Part shown: piece after piece, positions 17,303-28,637 of the stretch
How positions within the stretch are numbered: the stretch's first letter is position 1
Layout of the letters: each line of letters starts with the position of its first letter
Assembly (NCBI GenBank): GCA_963422385.1
Contig: OY729432.1
Location: forward strand, 3,348,001 to 3,412,000
Reading direction: 5' to 3'
Origin: JAJDTQ01 sp963422385
GTDB taxonomy: Bacteria; Desulfobacterota; Binatia; UBA9968; JAJDTQ01
Length of the DNA stretch: 64,000 bases
Notes under the pieces: model-generated
Databases searched by the model: none
What the model saw: the letters and a program-made list of their open reading frames with translations, nothing else
What the model was told of the DNA's origin: nothing
Program-made: the position numbers and the translations under genes

Positions 17303-17390
17303 TGGTGCGAAAGGGGGGAATTGAACCCCCACGGGATTGCTCCCACAGGATCCTGAATCCTGCGCGTCTACCAAATTCCGCCACTTTCGC
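17303..17390 (-). tRNA. tRNA-Leu (CAG)
   Basis: Read on the minus strand, the acceptor stem GCGAAAG pairs with CTTTCGC (17307-17313), followed by A and an encoded CCA (17303-17305). The D-arm GGCGGAATTTGGTAGACGC, the anticodon stem CAGGA/TCCTG with loop TTCAGGA (anticodon CAG, 17353-17355), the long class II variable arm GGGAGCAATCCC and the T-arm GGGGGTTCAATTCCCCC are all present. The length of 88 nt including CCA suits leucine. Confidence 0.95.
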
Positions 17391-17409
17391 ACGAACGGGA
17401 GGGTGTTTA

Positions 17410-17437
17410 TATGTATCAACAGCGATGGCATTGTCAA
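17410..17437 (-). promoter_or_regulatory. Promoter of tRNA-Leu
   Basis: On the minus strand a perfect TTGACA (17432-17437) is followed after 16 bp by TACATA (17410-17415) within an A/T-rich tract. The -10 element ends 20 bp before the mature tRNA 5' end, which is a normal distance. Confidence 0.55.
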
Positions 17438-17458
17438 GCTCGTCGGACGGAATATTGT
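17431..17458 (+). promoter_or_regulatory. Weak candidate promoter for valS
   Basis: TTGTCA (17431-17436) and TATTGT (17453-17458) have a 16-bp spacer and face valS. The site overlaps the divergent tRNA-Leu promoter, so the two could not be occupied together. The leader would be about 175 nt and would contain palindrome copy 3. Confidence 0.3.
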
Positions 17459-17550
17459 CTGCTACTATAGGATTTCAGCGATATGGCCAGCATGCTGATT
17501 GACCGAGGTTGTGGAGGGATACGTTTCCCAAGAGCCGGACGACGAGACGT

Positions 17551-17575
17551 AGGGCCGGGTTTCAAACCCGACCGT
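17551..17575. repeat. Intergenic palindrome, copy 3
   Basis: CGGGTTT (17556-17562) and AAACCCG (17564-17570) form a perfect inverted repeat around a single C, in the gap upstream of valS. Sequence and position match the other intergenic palindromes in this window. Confidence 0.65.
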
Positions 17576-17639
17576 GACCGACACCGCACGAGGTGGGGCA
17601 ACGCCGCGGATACACGACACTAGCCGAGAGAAAAGTTTC

Positions 17640-20392
<2,753 letters not shown>

Positions 20393-20396
<4 letters not shown>

Positions 20397-21292
20397 CCGC
20401 GGTGGGGTCGCTCCCCGGCCCCGCGATGGAAGCGTCTCCGGCTCGTTCCGGTATCATGTTCTCCGCCAGGCGGCATACCGACCCGGCCACCCGCGAAGCG
20501 CTGACCGCGGAAGGGATTCTTCGGGACCTCGGAACGAAACGGCTGGGCAGCCGCATCGAGGTGTACCCGGAACTGGCGTCCACCAACCGGACGGCTCATG
20601 CCTTGGCCGGCGCGGACGCGCCCGAGGGCGCCATCGTCATCGCCGAATCCCAGACCCGGGGGCAGGGAAGGATGGGCCGCACGTGGGTTTCGCCCCCAAA
20701 TCTCAACCTGTACATTTCATTTATCCTACGCCCACGTCTCGATCCGGCGGAGTCGGCGAAGACGACCCTGCTGGCCGCGGTGGCGGTAGCGGACACCCTG
20801 AAGGATCAGGTTCCCTGCGCGCCCCGAATCAAGTGGCCCAACGACGTGCTGTTGCGCGGCAGGAAGGTGGCCGGCATCCTGAGCGAGTTGGCCTGCGAGC
20901 CTGGCCGGACGCTGTTCGTGATCGTCGGCATCGGCGTCAATCTCAACTATCCGCGGACACTCATGTCCCCCGACATCCGCGAACGCGCCACCTCCGTGAT
21001 GGAGGAGGCCGGGGAGCCGGTCGACCGGCTCCCCGTTACCCGATCCCTGGTGCGCAACATGGAGAGCCGCTATATCGAGTTCGAGGAGCGCGGGTTCGCA
21101 CCCATCGCCCGCAGTTGGAACGCATACGCGCGTATGCAAGGATGCCGGGTTCGCGCCCGGACGCCGGAGGGGGAATTGGTGGGGCGTGTCCGGGAGCTGG
21201 ACGGGGACGGTTTCCTGGTCCTGAAGTGCCGTGACGGCCATACCGAGCGGGTGGTGAGCGGGGATGTTTTCCTGATGGAAGGAGCGCCGTAA
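20393..21292 (+). CDS. birA: Biotin-[acetyl-CoA carboxylase] ligase, monofunctional
   Basis: A biotin protein ligase of up to 299 residues that attaches biotin to the carboxyl carrier protein via biotinyl-AMP. The biotin/ATP loop is QTRGQGRMGRTW (residues ~92-103), followed by KWPNDVLL and KVAGILSE. The C-terminal SH3-like cap domain is present (RVRELDGDGFLVLK). The N-terminal part is too short for the BirA helix-turn-helix repressor domain, so it should not regulate transcription. The start is either the GTG overlapping the valS stop (20393) or the ATG at 20426 or 20456. Its TAATG end overlaps the coaX start. Confidence 0.9.
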
Positions 21293-22083
21293 TGCTGCTG
21301 GCCATCGACATCGGAAACAGCAACATGGTGCTGGGCGTCTACCGGGGCCGGGAGCTGGTGACCCACTGGCGCCTGGTGACCCAGCCGGAACGCACGGTGG
21401 ACGAATACGGCGCGCTCATCGGCCATCTCGCGGCCGCCGAGGACATCGGCAGCGACGCCGTCGACGCCATCATCGTTTCCTGCGTGGTCCCGCCCATGGT
21501 GGGCATGATCGACGAATTGGGACGGAAGTTCTTCGGCGTCAAGCCGTTGCTGGTGGGGCCGGGGCTCAAGACCGGCATGCCGATCCTCTACGACAGCCCG
21601 CAGGACGTGGGCGCGGACCGAATCGCCAACGGCGTGGCCGCCTATGACCGTTTTCATGCCGCCTGCGTGGTCATCGACTTCGGCACCGCCACCACCTTCG
21701 ACTGCGTATCCGAGAAAGGGGAATACCTGGGAGGCTTGATCGCCCCCGGCCTGGTCATCGCCGTCGAGGCGCTGTTTCAGCGCGCCTCGAAGCTTCCACG
21801 GGTGGAGGTTCTGTGTCCGGCGAGCGTCATTGGCAAGTCCACGGTGCACTCGATCCAATCGGGCATCTACTACGGCTACGTCGGTCTGGTGGACGGCATC
21901 GTTCAGCGCATCGGGCGGGAAAACCGGATCAAGGCGAGAGTCGTGGCCACGGGAGGCGTGGCGTCGCTCATCGCCCACGAATCGGCGGTCATCGAGGAGG
22001 TGGACGAATTCTTGACGTTGGAAGGGTTACGGCTTATTTACGAGAAGAACGCGGCCCCGTCGCTGCGCAAGCGGAGAGCGTGA
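21292..22083 (+). CDS. coaX: Type III pantothenate kinase
   Basis: A 263-residue CoaX, which phosphorylates pantothenate in the first step of coenzyme A synthesis. The ASKHA-fold phosphate loop DIGNSNMVLGVY (residues ~5-16), the GADRIANGVAAY segment (~105) and DFGTATTFD (~126) are all characteristic of CoaX. The length is normal. The ATG overlaps the birA stop by one base, and a birA-coaX pair is a common bacterial arrangement. Confidence 0.95.
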   Translation: MLLAIDIGNSNMVLGVYRGRELVTHWRLVTQPERTVDEYGALIGHLAAAEDIGSDAVDAIIVSCVVPPMVGMIDELGRKFFGVKPLLVGPGLKTGMPILYDSPQDVGADRIANGVAAYDRFHAACVVIDFGTATTFDCVSEKGEYLGGLIAPGLVIAVEALFQRASKLPRVEVLCPASVIGKSTVHSIQSGIYYGYVGLVDGIVQRIGRENRIKARVVATGGVASLIAHESAVIEEVDEFLTLEGLRLIYEKNAAPSLRKRRA

Positions 22084-22109
22084 ACGGAGATCCTGAGGGA
22101 GGTTGATTC

Positions 22110-24179
22110 ATGGCTGCAATTGAAGCTGGCCGGTTACGGAACGTCGGATTGCTGGGGCATCGGGGGGCGGGAAAGACGTCGCTGGGCGAGGCGATGTTGT
22201 TCGCGGCGGGCCGCACCAACCGGCTGGGCCGGGTGGAAGACGGGACCTCGGTGTTCGACCACGAGCCCGAGGAGATCCAGCGGCAGGTTTCCATTTCCAC
22301 GGCCTTTCATTCTCTGGAATGGAAGAAGACCACCTGCGTCCTGGTGGACACGCCGGGCTTCGCCACCTTCCTGCCGGAGACCATCCATTCGCTGGCGGGA
22401 TTCGGTGGGGCGGTCTTTGTGCTGCACGCCGGGGCCGGCCTGAGAGTGGAGACGGAGCGTCTCTGGGGCCACGCCGCGGAGCGCGGGCTGCCCCGCATTT
22501 TTTTCGTCAACCGCATGGACCGGGAAGAGGCCGATCCGGTGGAGGCGGTCGATGCCATCGCGGAGGGGCTGGGCGTCAAGGGTATCCACGTGCAGCTTCC
22601 CATCGGCCACGGTGAGAACTTCCGCGGGGTGATCGACCTGATCCGCATGAAGGCGCTGTGCGGTGACGGCAAGGATACCGGGGAGGACATACCCGCTGAG
22701 CTTCAGGAACGGGCCGAAGAGATGAGAGTCAATCTCATGGAGAACGTGGCCGAGACCCAGGATGCTTTGCTGGAGAAGTATCTCGAGGGCCAGGAGCTGA
22801 CCTTCGAGGAGTTGTCGGAGGCTCTGCGCGAGGGTGTTCGCACGGGTACGCTGTTTCCGGTCCTCTACGGCTCCGCGGGACAGGGGATGGGTATCGAGTC
22901 GCTGCTCGACGCCCTCGTGGAATGGCTGCCCTCACCGCTGGAAGAGCCGGAGGCCGAGGGGAAGAACCCCGTGACGGGTGAGGCTGATTCCCGATCCAGG
23001 GATCCCGACGGGCCGCTTTCCACGTTCGTCTTCAAGACCATCGTGGATCCGTTCGCCGGCCGCTTGTCCGTCATGAGGATCCTGTCCGGCACGATGCGAG
23101 CCGACAGCACGGTCTACAACGCCGGCAAGGACGCCAGGGAGAAGATTACCCACCTGTTCCGGCCGGAGGGCGCCAGGCACGAGGAAGTGGCCGAGGCGGG
23201 CGTGGGCGAAATCGTCGCCGCCGCGAAGCTGAAGGAAGTGGCTTCCGGAGATACGTTGTGCGACGAATCGGCCCCCATCGAGTACCCCAGGCCGATGGAG
23301 TTCACCCCGTCGATCTCCTTCGCGCTTTCTCCCAAGACCCGTGCGGATGAGGACAAGGTGCCCCAGGGCCTCCACCGGATGATGGAGGAGGACCCTTCCA
23401 TCCGCCTGCACCGGGACGAGCAGACCCGAGAGTTCATCCTGTCGGGCACCGGTCAGCTACACATCGAGGTGGTGGTCGACAAGCTCAAGCGGAAGTACGG
23501 CGCGGAGGTGGAGCTGAAGGCGCCCAAGGTCCCCTACCGGGAAACCATCAAGGCCTCCGCCAACGCCCAGGGGAAGTACAAGAAACAGTCCGGCGGCCGG
23601 GGCCAGTACGGCGACACCTGGCTCAAGCTCGAGCCCATGGAGCGTGGCAAGGGCTTCGAGTTTGTGGACAAGATCGTCGGCGGTGCCATCCCTCGCAACT
23701 ACATCCCCGCGGTGGAGAAGGGCATCGTCGAGACCATGGCCTCCGGCTACCTGGCCGGCTACCCTGTCATGGACCTGCGTGCGACCCTCTACGACGGATC
23801 TTTCCACGCGGTGGACTCGTCGGACATGGCCTTCAAGATCGCCGGCTCCATGGGCTTCAAGAATGCCATGGAACGCGCCAAGCCGGTGCTTCTGGAGCCG
23901 GTGATGTCCATGGAGGTGTCGGTGCCCGACGACTGCATGGGGGACGTCATCGGCGATCTGAACAGCCGCCGCGGCAAGGTGCTGGGAGTGGACGCCAAGG
24001 GCAGCAGCCAGATCATCAAGGCCCAGGTACCGATGGCCGAGGTGCTGCGGTACGCTTCGGATCTCCGCTCCATGACCAGCGGCAGGGGGGAGTTCCAGTC
24101 GGAGTTCTCGCACTACGAGGAGTTGCCGCCGCACCTGATGGAGAAGGTCCAGGCCGAGGCGAAGGCCGCGGGCTCGTGA
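22110..24179 (+). CDS. Elongation factor G-like translational GTPase (EF-G2 type)
   Basis: A 689-residue protein with the five-domain EF-G layout but diverged GTPase motifs. The P-loop is GHRGAGKTS where EF-G has GHIDAGKTT. The switch I region lacks the usual RGITI (it reads QRQVSIST). G3 is DTPGF and G4 is NRMD instead of NKMD. Domain IV is present (GGRGQYGDTWLKLEP) and the C-terminal SEFSHYEELP matches the EF-G-like family found beside canonical EF-G in several phyla. I judge it to be this paralogue and not fusA; its exact role on the ribosome is unsettled. GGGAGG lies 7 bp before the ATG. Confidence 0.88.
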   Translation: MAAIEAGRLRNVGLLGHRGAGKTSLGEAMLFAAGRTNRLGRVEDGTSVFDHEPEEIQRQVSISTAFHSLEWKKTTCVLVDTPGFATFLPETIHSLAGFGGAVFVLHAGAGLRVETERLWGHAAERGLPRIFFVNRMDREEADPVEAVDAIAEGLGVKGIHVQLPIGHGENFRGVIDLIRMKALCGDGKDTGEDIPAELQERAEEMRVNLMENVAETQDALLEKYLEGQELTFEELSEALREGVRTGTLFPVLYGSAGQGMGIESLLDALVEWLPSPLEEPEAEGKNPVTGEADSRSRDPDGPLSTFVFKTIVDPFAGRLSVMRILSGTMRADSTVYNAGKDAREKITHLFRPEGARHEEVAEAGVGEIVAAAKLKEVASGDTLCDESAPIEYPRPMEFTPSISFALSPKTRADEDKVPQGLHRMMEEDPSIRLHRDEQTREFILSGTGQLHIEVVVDKLKRKYGAEVELKAPKVPYRETIKASANAQGKYKKQSGGRGQYGDTWLKLEPMERGKGFEFVDKIVGGAIPRNYIPAVEKGIVETMASGYLAGYPVMDLRATLYDGSFHAVDSSDMAFKIAGSMGFKNAMERAKPVLLEPVMSMEVSVPDDCMGDVIGDLNSRRGKVLGVDAKGSSQIIKAQVPMAEVLRYASDLRSMTSGRGEFQSEFSHYEELPPHLMEKVQAEAKAAGS

Positions 24180-24180
24180 G

Positions 24181-24387
24181 GTGATGGAGAAGAGCTTCGA
24201 ACAGTTGTCGGCGTCGCTGCTCTACTGCAACAAGTGCGGTGAGGCCATGCCGGTGCGCGAACGGCTGCTGCTGGTGCTGCCCGACGGCGACCTCTACGAC
24301 TACAGTTGCCAGCGTTGCGGCAGCTCGGTGGGCTCCAGGACCGTGAGGTCCGAGCCGGCACTGCCGCGCATCGTGCGGGGGCCATAG
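24181..24387 (+). CDS. Small zinc-ribbon protein
   Basis: A protein of 68 residues (67 if the ATG at 24184 is used instead of the GTG at 24181). Two CxxC knuckles, YCNKCGE (residues ~16-22) and SCQRCGSS (~42-49), frame a short beta hairpin, as in a zinc ribbon. It begins one base after the EF-G-like stop and is followed 12 bp later by the amidohydrolase-like gene, so it is in an operon. Function is unknown; small zinc ribbons of this kind often bind nucleic acid or protein partners. Confidence 0.6.
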   Translation: MMEKSFEQLSASLLYCNKCGEAMPVRERLLLVLPDGDLYDYSCQRCGSSVGSRTVRSEPALPRIVRGP

Positions 24388-24399
24388 GGCACTCGGATC

Positions 24400-25425
24400 A
24401 TGATCATCGATTTTCAAAGCCACATCTTCCCCGAGCGCTACATGGAGACCATGCGGGAGCGGGACGGGGCCGTGGTCCTGGAGCCGCCGGACCCCTACAG
24501 CGGCATGTCGTACATCTACGACAAGACGTTGGCCTGCCGCATCAACACGGCGATCTTCAAGGGCCGCGACGTCGAGCAGCGGCTGGAGCACATGGACCGG
24601 CAGGGCGTGGATGTGCAGGTGGTGAGCATCCCCGCCCCCGGCGCCGACCGCTACGATCCGGACGACGCCGTGGCCATGGCCCGGGTGGCCAACGACGAGC
24701 TGGCGGCCATGTGCAAACGCCATCCGGATCGCTTCGTCGGTCTGGCGACTTTGCCTACGTCGTCCATCGAGGCTTCGCTGGAGGAACTCGATCGCGCGTT
24801 CCAGGATCTCGGGCTCCGCGGTTTCGGCTGCTTCACGAATCTCAACGGCCGTCCGCTGGACGACGAGGTCTTCTTTCCCATCTACGAGAAGCTCTCGGAG
24901 TACGAGCTGCCGGTGTACCTCCATCCCACCGCGCCGCTGGCGACCGAGGCCGTCGGCCTGGATATCATGCCGGTCCTGATCTACGGCTGGGCCTTCGACA
25001 GCACCGTGGCCATGACCCGGCTGGTTTACGGCCGGGTCATGGAACGCTTCCCGGAACTGCCGTTCGTGGTGGCGGACGTGGGCGGTGTGCTCGCTTTCTT
25101 CGGGCAGCGCGCCATCAACATCTACACCGGACGGACCGACGAGATGCGCGAACGCTACGGCCTCCAGGAAAACCCGCTGGACTCGTTCCGGAGATTCTTC
25201 GTGGATACCGCGGATCATCCGGCCAATACGCTCAGGTGCGTAATGGACTTCTTCGGGCCGGAACGGATGGTGTTCGGCACCAACTATCCCTATGGGCCGG
25301 AGGACGGCTGTGGTTTCATCAAGAACAGCCTCAAGGCCCTCGATGACCTGGGGCTGGCGCCGGAGTCCAGGGACCGGATACTCGGCGGCAACGCCGCCCG
25401 GATTCTGCATATCGAGGAACGCTAG
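24400..25425 (+). CDS. Amidohydrolase-2 (ACMSD-like) family protein with substituted metal ligands
   Basis: A 341-residue TIM-barrel protein of the amidohydrolase 2 family, related to aminocarboxymuconate-semialdehyde decarboxylase (ACMSD). Family blocks are obvious: IIDFQSHIFPERY, PDRFVGLATLP, RFPELPFVVADVGG, RMVFGTNYP and ILGGNAARIL. The metal site is altered: the first HxH reads QSH (Q6, H8), the catalytic His of the xHxGG block is D226, and the final metal Asp (FGTDYP) is N295; only H8 and H175 (LHPT) remain. It may be inactive as a classical metalloenzyme or use other chemistry. Gamma-glutamyltransferase follows 13 bp downstream. Confidence 0.82.
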   Translation: MIIDFQSHIFPERYMETMRERDGAVVLEPPDPYSGMSYIYDKTLACRINTAIFKGRDVEQRLEHMDRQGVDVQVVSIPAPGADRYDPDDAVAMARVANDELAAMCKRHPDRFVGLATLPTSSIEASLEELDRAFQDLGLRGFGCFTNLNGRPLDDEVFFPIYEKLSEYELPVYLHPTAPLATEAVGLDIMPVLIYGWAFDSTVAMTRLVYGRVMERFPELPFVVADVGGVLAFFGQRAINIYTGRTDEMRERYGLQENPLDSFRRFFVDTADHPANTLRCVMDFFGPERMVFGTNYPYGPEDGCGFIKNSLKALDDLGLAPESRDRILGGNAARILHIEER

Positions 25426-25438
25426 GAGACCTGTTGTC

Positions 25439-27055
25439 ATGTCCCAGCCTGCACACGAAATCCGTTACGGCAAGGCGGCGCGCACGCTCGTCATGGGCAC
25501 CAGGGGCGTCATCGCCGCGGGCCATCCGCTGGCATCCGTGGCCGGCCTCAAGATCATGCAGCAGGGCGGCAATGCCGTGGACGCCGCGCTGGCCGCGGGG
25601 TTCGTTCTGGCCGTGGTCAAGCACGAGGCCTGCGGCCTCGGGGGCGACCTTTTCTCGCTGGTCTACATGAAGGACGAGGGGAAGGTGAGGGCGCTCAATG
25701 CCAGCGGGCCGGCTCCCGGCAATGCCACCATCGAGGCGTTCAGGAGCCGCGGACTCGACGCGGTTCCGACCTCCGGGCCCTTGAGCATCTCGGTTCCCGG
25801 CGCGGTGGACGGATGGCTGGAGCTCCACCGCCGGTACGGCACCGTCGACCTGGCCGATATCTGCGCCGACGCCGTGGCGCTGGCCCGTGACGGTTTTCCG
25901 CTCTATCCGGCCCTGGCCGGTTCCATCAAGGAGTGGGCGCCCTCCTGGCCCGACGTCCACCGATACTTCCGGGCGCCGCTGGAGGACCTGACACCCGGGC
26001 GGGTGCTGCGCCAACCGGAGCTGGCGAAGGTGCTGGAGTCCATCGTCGGCAACGGCCGGGACGGCTTCTACGGCGGCGACGTGGCAGCGCGCCTGTGCGC
26101 CGGCATAAGAGCCCGGGGCGGACTGTTCGAGGAGACGGATCTGGAAGGCGGATTCGCCGAGTGGATGGAGCCGCTGAGCGCCGATTACCGCGGCTATCAA
26201 CTCCTGGAGCAGCCGCCGGTGTCCCAGGGATTCATCGTCCTCACCATGATGAATCTGCTGGCGGGGTACGACTACAGGTCGCTGAGCCGGACCGAGTTGG
26301 CCCACGTGATGGTGGAGGCCAAGAAGATCGCCTTCGAGGATCGCATCCGCCATCTGGACGACCCGCGCTTCGGCGATCCGCAAGTCCGGCGCCTGATCGG
26401 CAAGGACTACGCCGACGAGCGCCGGAGCGACATCGCCGACACGGCCGGGCCGGTTACCTCGTCCTACGCCGCCGGCGGCGGCGACACCACCTATCTGTGC
26501 GCGGCGGACGGGGACGGCAACGTGGTCTCGCTCATCCAGAGTGTCTTCTCCGTCTTCGGGTCGCGCGTCGTGGCGGAGGATACCGGCATCGTCATGAACA
26601 ATCGACTTTGCAGCGCTATGCTGGATGCCGGAAGCGCCAACGCCTTGCAGCCGGGCAAGCGCCCGGCCCACACCCTCAACTCGTACATGGTGTTCCACAA
26701 CGGCGAGTTCCTGGCGGTGGGTGGCACCCCGGGAGCGGACGACCAGCCCCAGACCAACGTGCAGGTGCTGCACAACCTGCTGGACCTCAAGATGGACCCC
26801 CAATGCGCCCTGGAGGCTCCCCGCTGGAGCCACGTGCCGGGCACGCCGCCCAACGTCGGGTATTCCCAGGCGTTGCGCCTGGAGCGGGGATTCCCGGACG
26901 AGGTGGTAGATGGCCTGGCGGCCAGGGGCCACCCGGTGACCGTGGTGGAGCCGTGGTCCTTCGGCGGCGCCGCGCTCATCGCGAAAGATCCCCGGAACGG
27001 CACGCTGATGGCAGCCGCCGACCCGCGCCGGGACGGTTACGCACTGGGCTGGTAG
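25439..27055 (+). CDS. Gamma-glutamyltransferase family protein
   Basis: A 538-residue Ntn-hydrolase of the gamma-glutamyltransferase/gamma-glutamyl hydrolase family. The N-terminal GGNAVDAALAAGFVLAVV and GGDLFSLVY blocks and the self-cleavage site GGGDTTYLCAADGDGN are clear. T350 would be the new N-terminal nucleophile; the next conserved TTH histidine is Tyr here. The GGxPGADDQPQTNVQV segment corresponds to the family's GGTPG block. No signal peptide is seen, so it may be cytoplasmic, unlike classical periplasmic Ggt. AGGAG at 24-28 bases past 25400 supports the ATG at 25439. Confidence 0.9.
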   Translation: MSQPAHEIRYGKAARTLVMGTRGVIAAGHPLASVAGLKIMQQGGNAVDAALAAGFVLAVVKHEACGLGGDLFSLVYMKDEGKVRALNASGPAPGNATIEAFRSRGLDAVPTSGPLSISVPGAVDGWLELHRRYGTVDLADICADAVALARDGFPLYPALAGSIKEWAPSWPDVHRYFRAPLEDLTPGRVLRQPELAKVLESIVGNGRDGFYGGDVAARLCAGIRARGGLFEETDLEGGFAEWMEPLSADYRGYQLLEQPPVSQGFIVLTMMNLLAGYDYRSLSRTELAHVMVEAKKIAFEDRIRHLDDPRFGDPQVRRLIGKDYADERRSDIADTAGPVTSSYAAGGGDTTYLCAADGDGNVVSLIQSVFSVFGSRVVAEDTGIVMNNRLCSAMLDAGSANALQPGKRPAHTLNSYMVFHNGEFLAVGGTPGADDQPQTNVQVLHNLLDLKMDPQCALEAPRWSHVPGTPPNVGYSQALRLERGFPDEVVDGLAARGHPVTVVEPWSFGGAALIAKDPRNGTLMAAADPRRDGYALGW

Positions 27056-27120
27056 ATACGTTGTAACGACGAGCCGGTAGCGGCAGGATCCTGGTTGCCG
27101 GCTGTATCTGGCCGGATGCA

Positions 27121-27142
27121 AGGGCGGGTTGCAAAACCGTCC
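27121..27142. repeat. Intergenic palindrome, copy 4 (degenerate)
   Basis: GGGCGGGTTGCAAAACCGTCC, an imperfect inverted repeat in the gap between the gamma-glutamyltransferase and alpha/beta hydrolase genes. The left arm is identical to other copies; the right arm has decayed. Confidence 0.45.
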
Positions 27143-27161
27143 GCGTGCGGAGAACGAAACC

Positions 27162-27986
27162 ATGAGCAGGGACTTCCGGCATCGAACGCTTCGGGTCGGC
27201 GGCATCGAGACCCATTATCTGGAGGCAGGGGAGGGGCCCGACCTGGTGCTGCTCCACGGCGGCGAGTACGGCGCCTCGGCGGAGGCCACCTGGGGCCCGG
27301 CCATCGGGGAGCTGGCGGAGACGTTTCACATCATCGCTCCGGACATGCTGGGTTACGGCCGCACCGCCAAGATATACAGCTTCTCCGATCCCTCGGGGTT
27401 CCGCATGACCCACTTGGCACGGCTCCTGGAGGTGGTCGGCGTGGGCGAGGCCTGTTTCGTGGGCAATTCGGCCGGAGGGGGAACGCTGCTGAGAAGCGCG
27501 GTGCGCAGCCCGTCGCCCTTGAGAATGAAGAAGATGGTCACCATCTGCGGCAACGCGGGGGTTTTCAAGAGCGAGTCCCAGGCCGACCTGGAGGACTACA
27601 GCCCGAGCGTGGAGAACATGCGCAAGCTCCTCAAGCTGCTGTTTCACGACGAGAAGTGGCTGACTAGGGAATGCGTGGAGGCGCGCCATGCCGACTCCAT
27701 CGCACCGGGGGCGTGGGAGGCTTTGTCCGCGGCCCGACTGAAGCGGCCCGGATACCAGCGGGGCTCCACCGTCGAGGCCTTCGTGCGGCAGCTCTCCAGC
27801 GTGGACGTTCCGTTGCTCATCATGTCATGCGACCACGACCCCCTGAATCAGCCCGACTGGGACGAGCGGCTGCAGCGCATCGTGCCCGACTCCAAGGTAT
27901 ACCGGTTTCGGGATTCCGCCCACGAGCCGCAGATCGAAGAGCGGGACACGTTCGTCGAGGTGGTGACGGATTTTCTGCTATCCTGA
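27162..27986 (+). CDS. Alpha/beta hydrolase (meta-cleavage-product hydrolase-like)
   Basis: A 274-residue alpha/beta hydrolase. The oxyanion-hole HGG motif (LVLLHGGEYG) is near residue 28, the nucleophile elbow is GNSAGGG (~98-104), the acid is within SCDHDPL (~230) and the catalytic His is in DSAHEPQ (~257). The arrangement resembles hydrolases that cleave C-C bonds of ring-fission products, which would suit a catabolic block, but ester substrates are equally possible. The ATG at 27162 gives a normal start; the open frame reaches 27129 within the repeat. Confidence 0.85.
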   Translation: MSRDFRHRTLRVGGIETHYLEAGEGPDLVLLHGGEYGASAEATWGPAIGELAETFHIIAPDMLGYGRTAKIYSFSDPSGFRMTHLARLLEVVGVGEACFVGNSAGGGTLLRSAVRSPSPLRMKKMVTICGNAGVFKSESQADLEDYSPSVENMRKLLKLLFHDEKWLTRECVEARHADSIAPGAWEALSAARLKRPGYQRGSTVEAFVRQLSSVDVPLLIMSCDHDPLNQPDWDERLQRIVPDSKVYRFRDSAHEPQIEERDTFVEVVTDFLLS

Positions 27987-28038
27987 CATAATGAGAGGGT
28001 GGAACTACCCCTGAAACAGGGCCGGACGGGACACGGAC

Positions 28039-28476
28039 ATGGTCATTTACGATCTCACTTGCGACAACAGCCACAGTTTCGAGGGATGGTTCTCCGGACC
28101 GGAGAACTATCAGGAGCAACTGTCCCAAAACCGGATCGAGTGCCCCGTGTGCGGCTCCACGGCCATCGCCAAGCTGCCCCATGCCTGCGCGGTGCTGAAG
28201 AAGAAGGAGGAGGCGACGACGCCCGCCGTGCGGGGGCCGAGGCCGGTCATGCCCACGCCCGAGCAGTTCAAGGAAGCGCTGATCCAGGCCCATCACTATA
28301 TCAGGAACAACTTCGAGGACGTCGGCGCCCACTTCGCGAAGGAGGCCCGCCGCATACACGAGGGCGAGATCGACGAGCGGCCCATCCACGGGACCGCCAC
28401 CGCGGAAGAGCGCGAAACCCTCGACGACGACAGTATCCCCTACATGACGCTGCCCAAGCCGGAGCTCGATAGCTGA
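28039..28476 (+). CDS. DUF1178 family protein
   Basis: A 145-residue protein matching DUF1178: it opens MVIYDLTCDNSHSFEGWF and has the CPVCGST knuckle near residue 36, so one zinc site of the rubredoxin-like type is likely when combined with the N-terminal Cys. The C-terminal IHGTATAEERETLDDDSI and the closing LPKPELDS are family features. The biochemical role is unknown. It stands 52 bp after the alpha/beta hydrolase gene. Confidence 0.85.
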   Translation: MVIYDLTCDNSHSFEGWFSGPENYQEQLSQNRIECPVCGSTAIAKLPHACAVLKKKEEATTPAVRGPRPVMPTPEQFKEALIQAHHYIRNNFEDVGAHFAKEARRIHEGEIDERPIHGTATAEERETLDDDSIPYMTLPKPELDS

Positions 28477-28637
28477 GACCCCGCGGGCGGCGGCTTTTCC
28501 ACCCTCTCACCTCCCGGAAGGTCCAGTGGCTCTTGTCCCATGACCACTGGCGATCCACCAACGGTTTCCTTGACCCGGGCCACCGGCGCCCCTGCGGTAA
28601 TTGACAACGCGTCGGCCTGTCTGTTACCCCGTGCATC

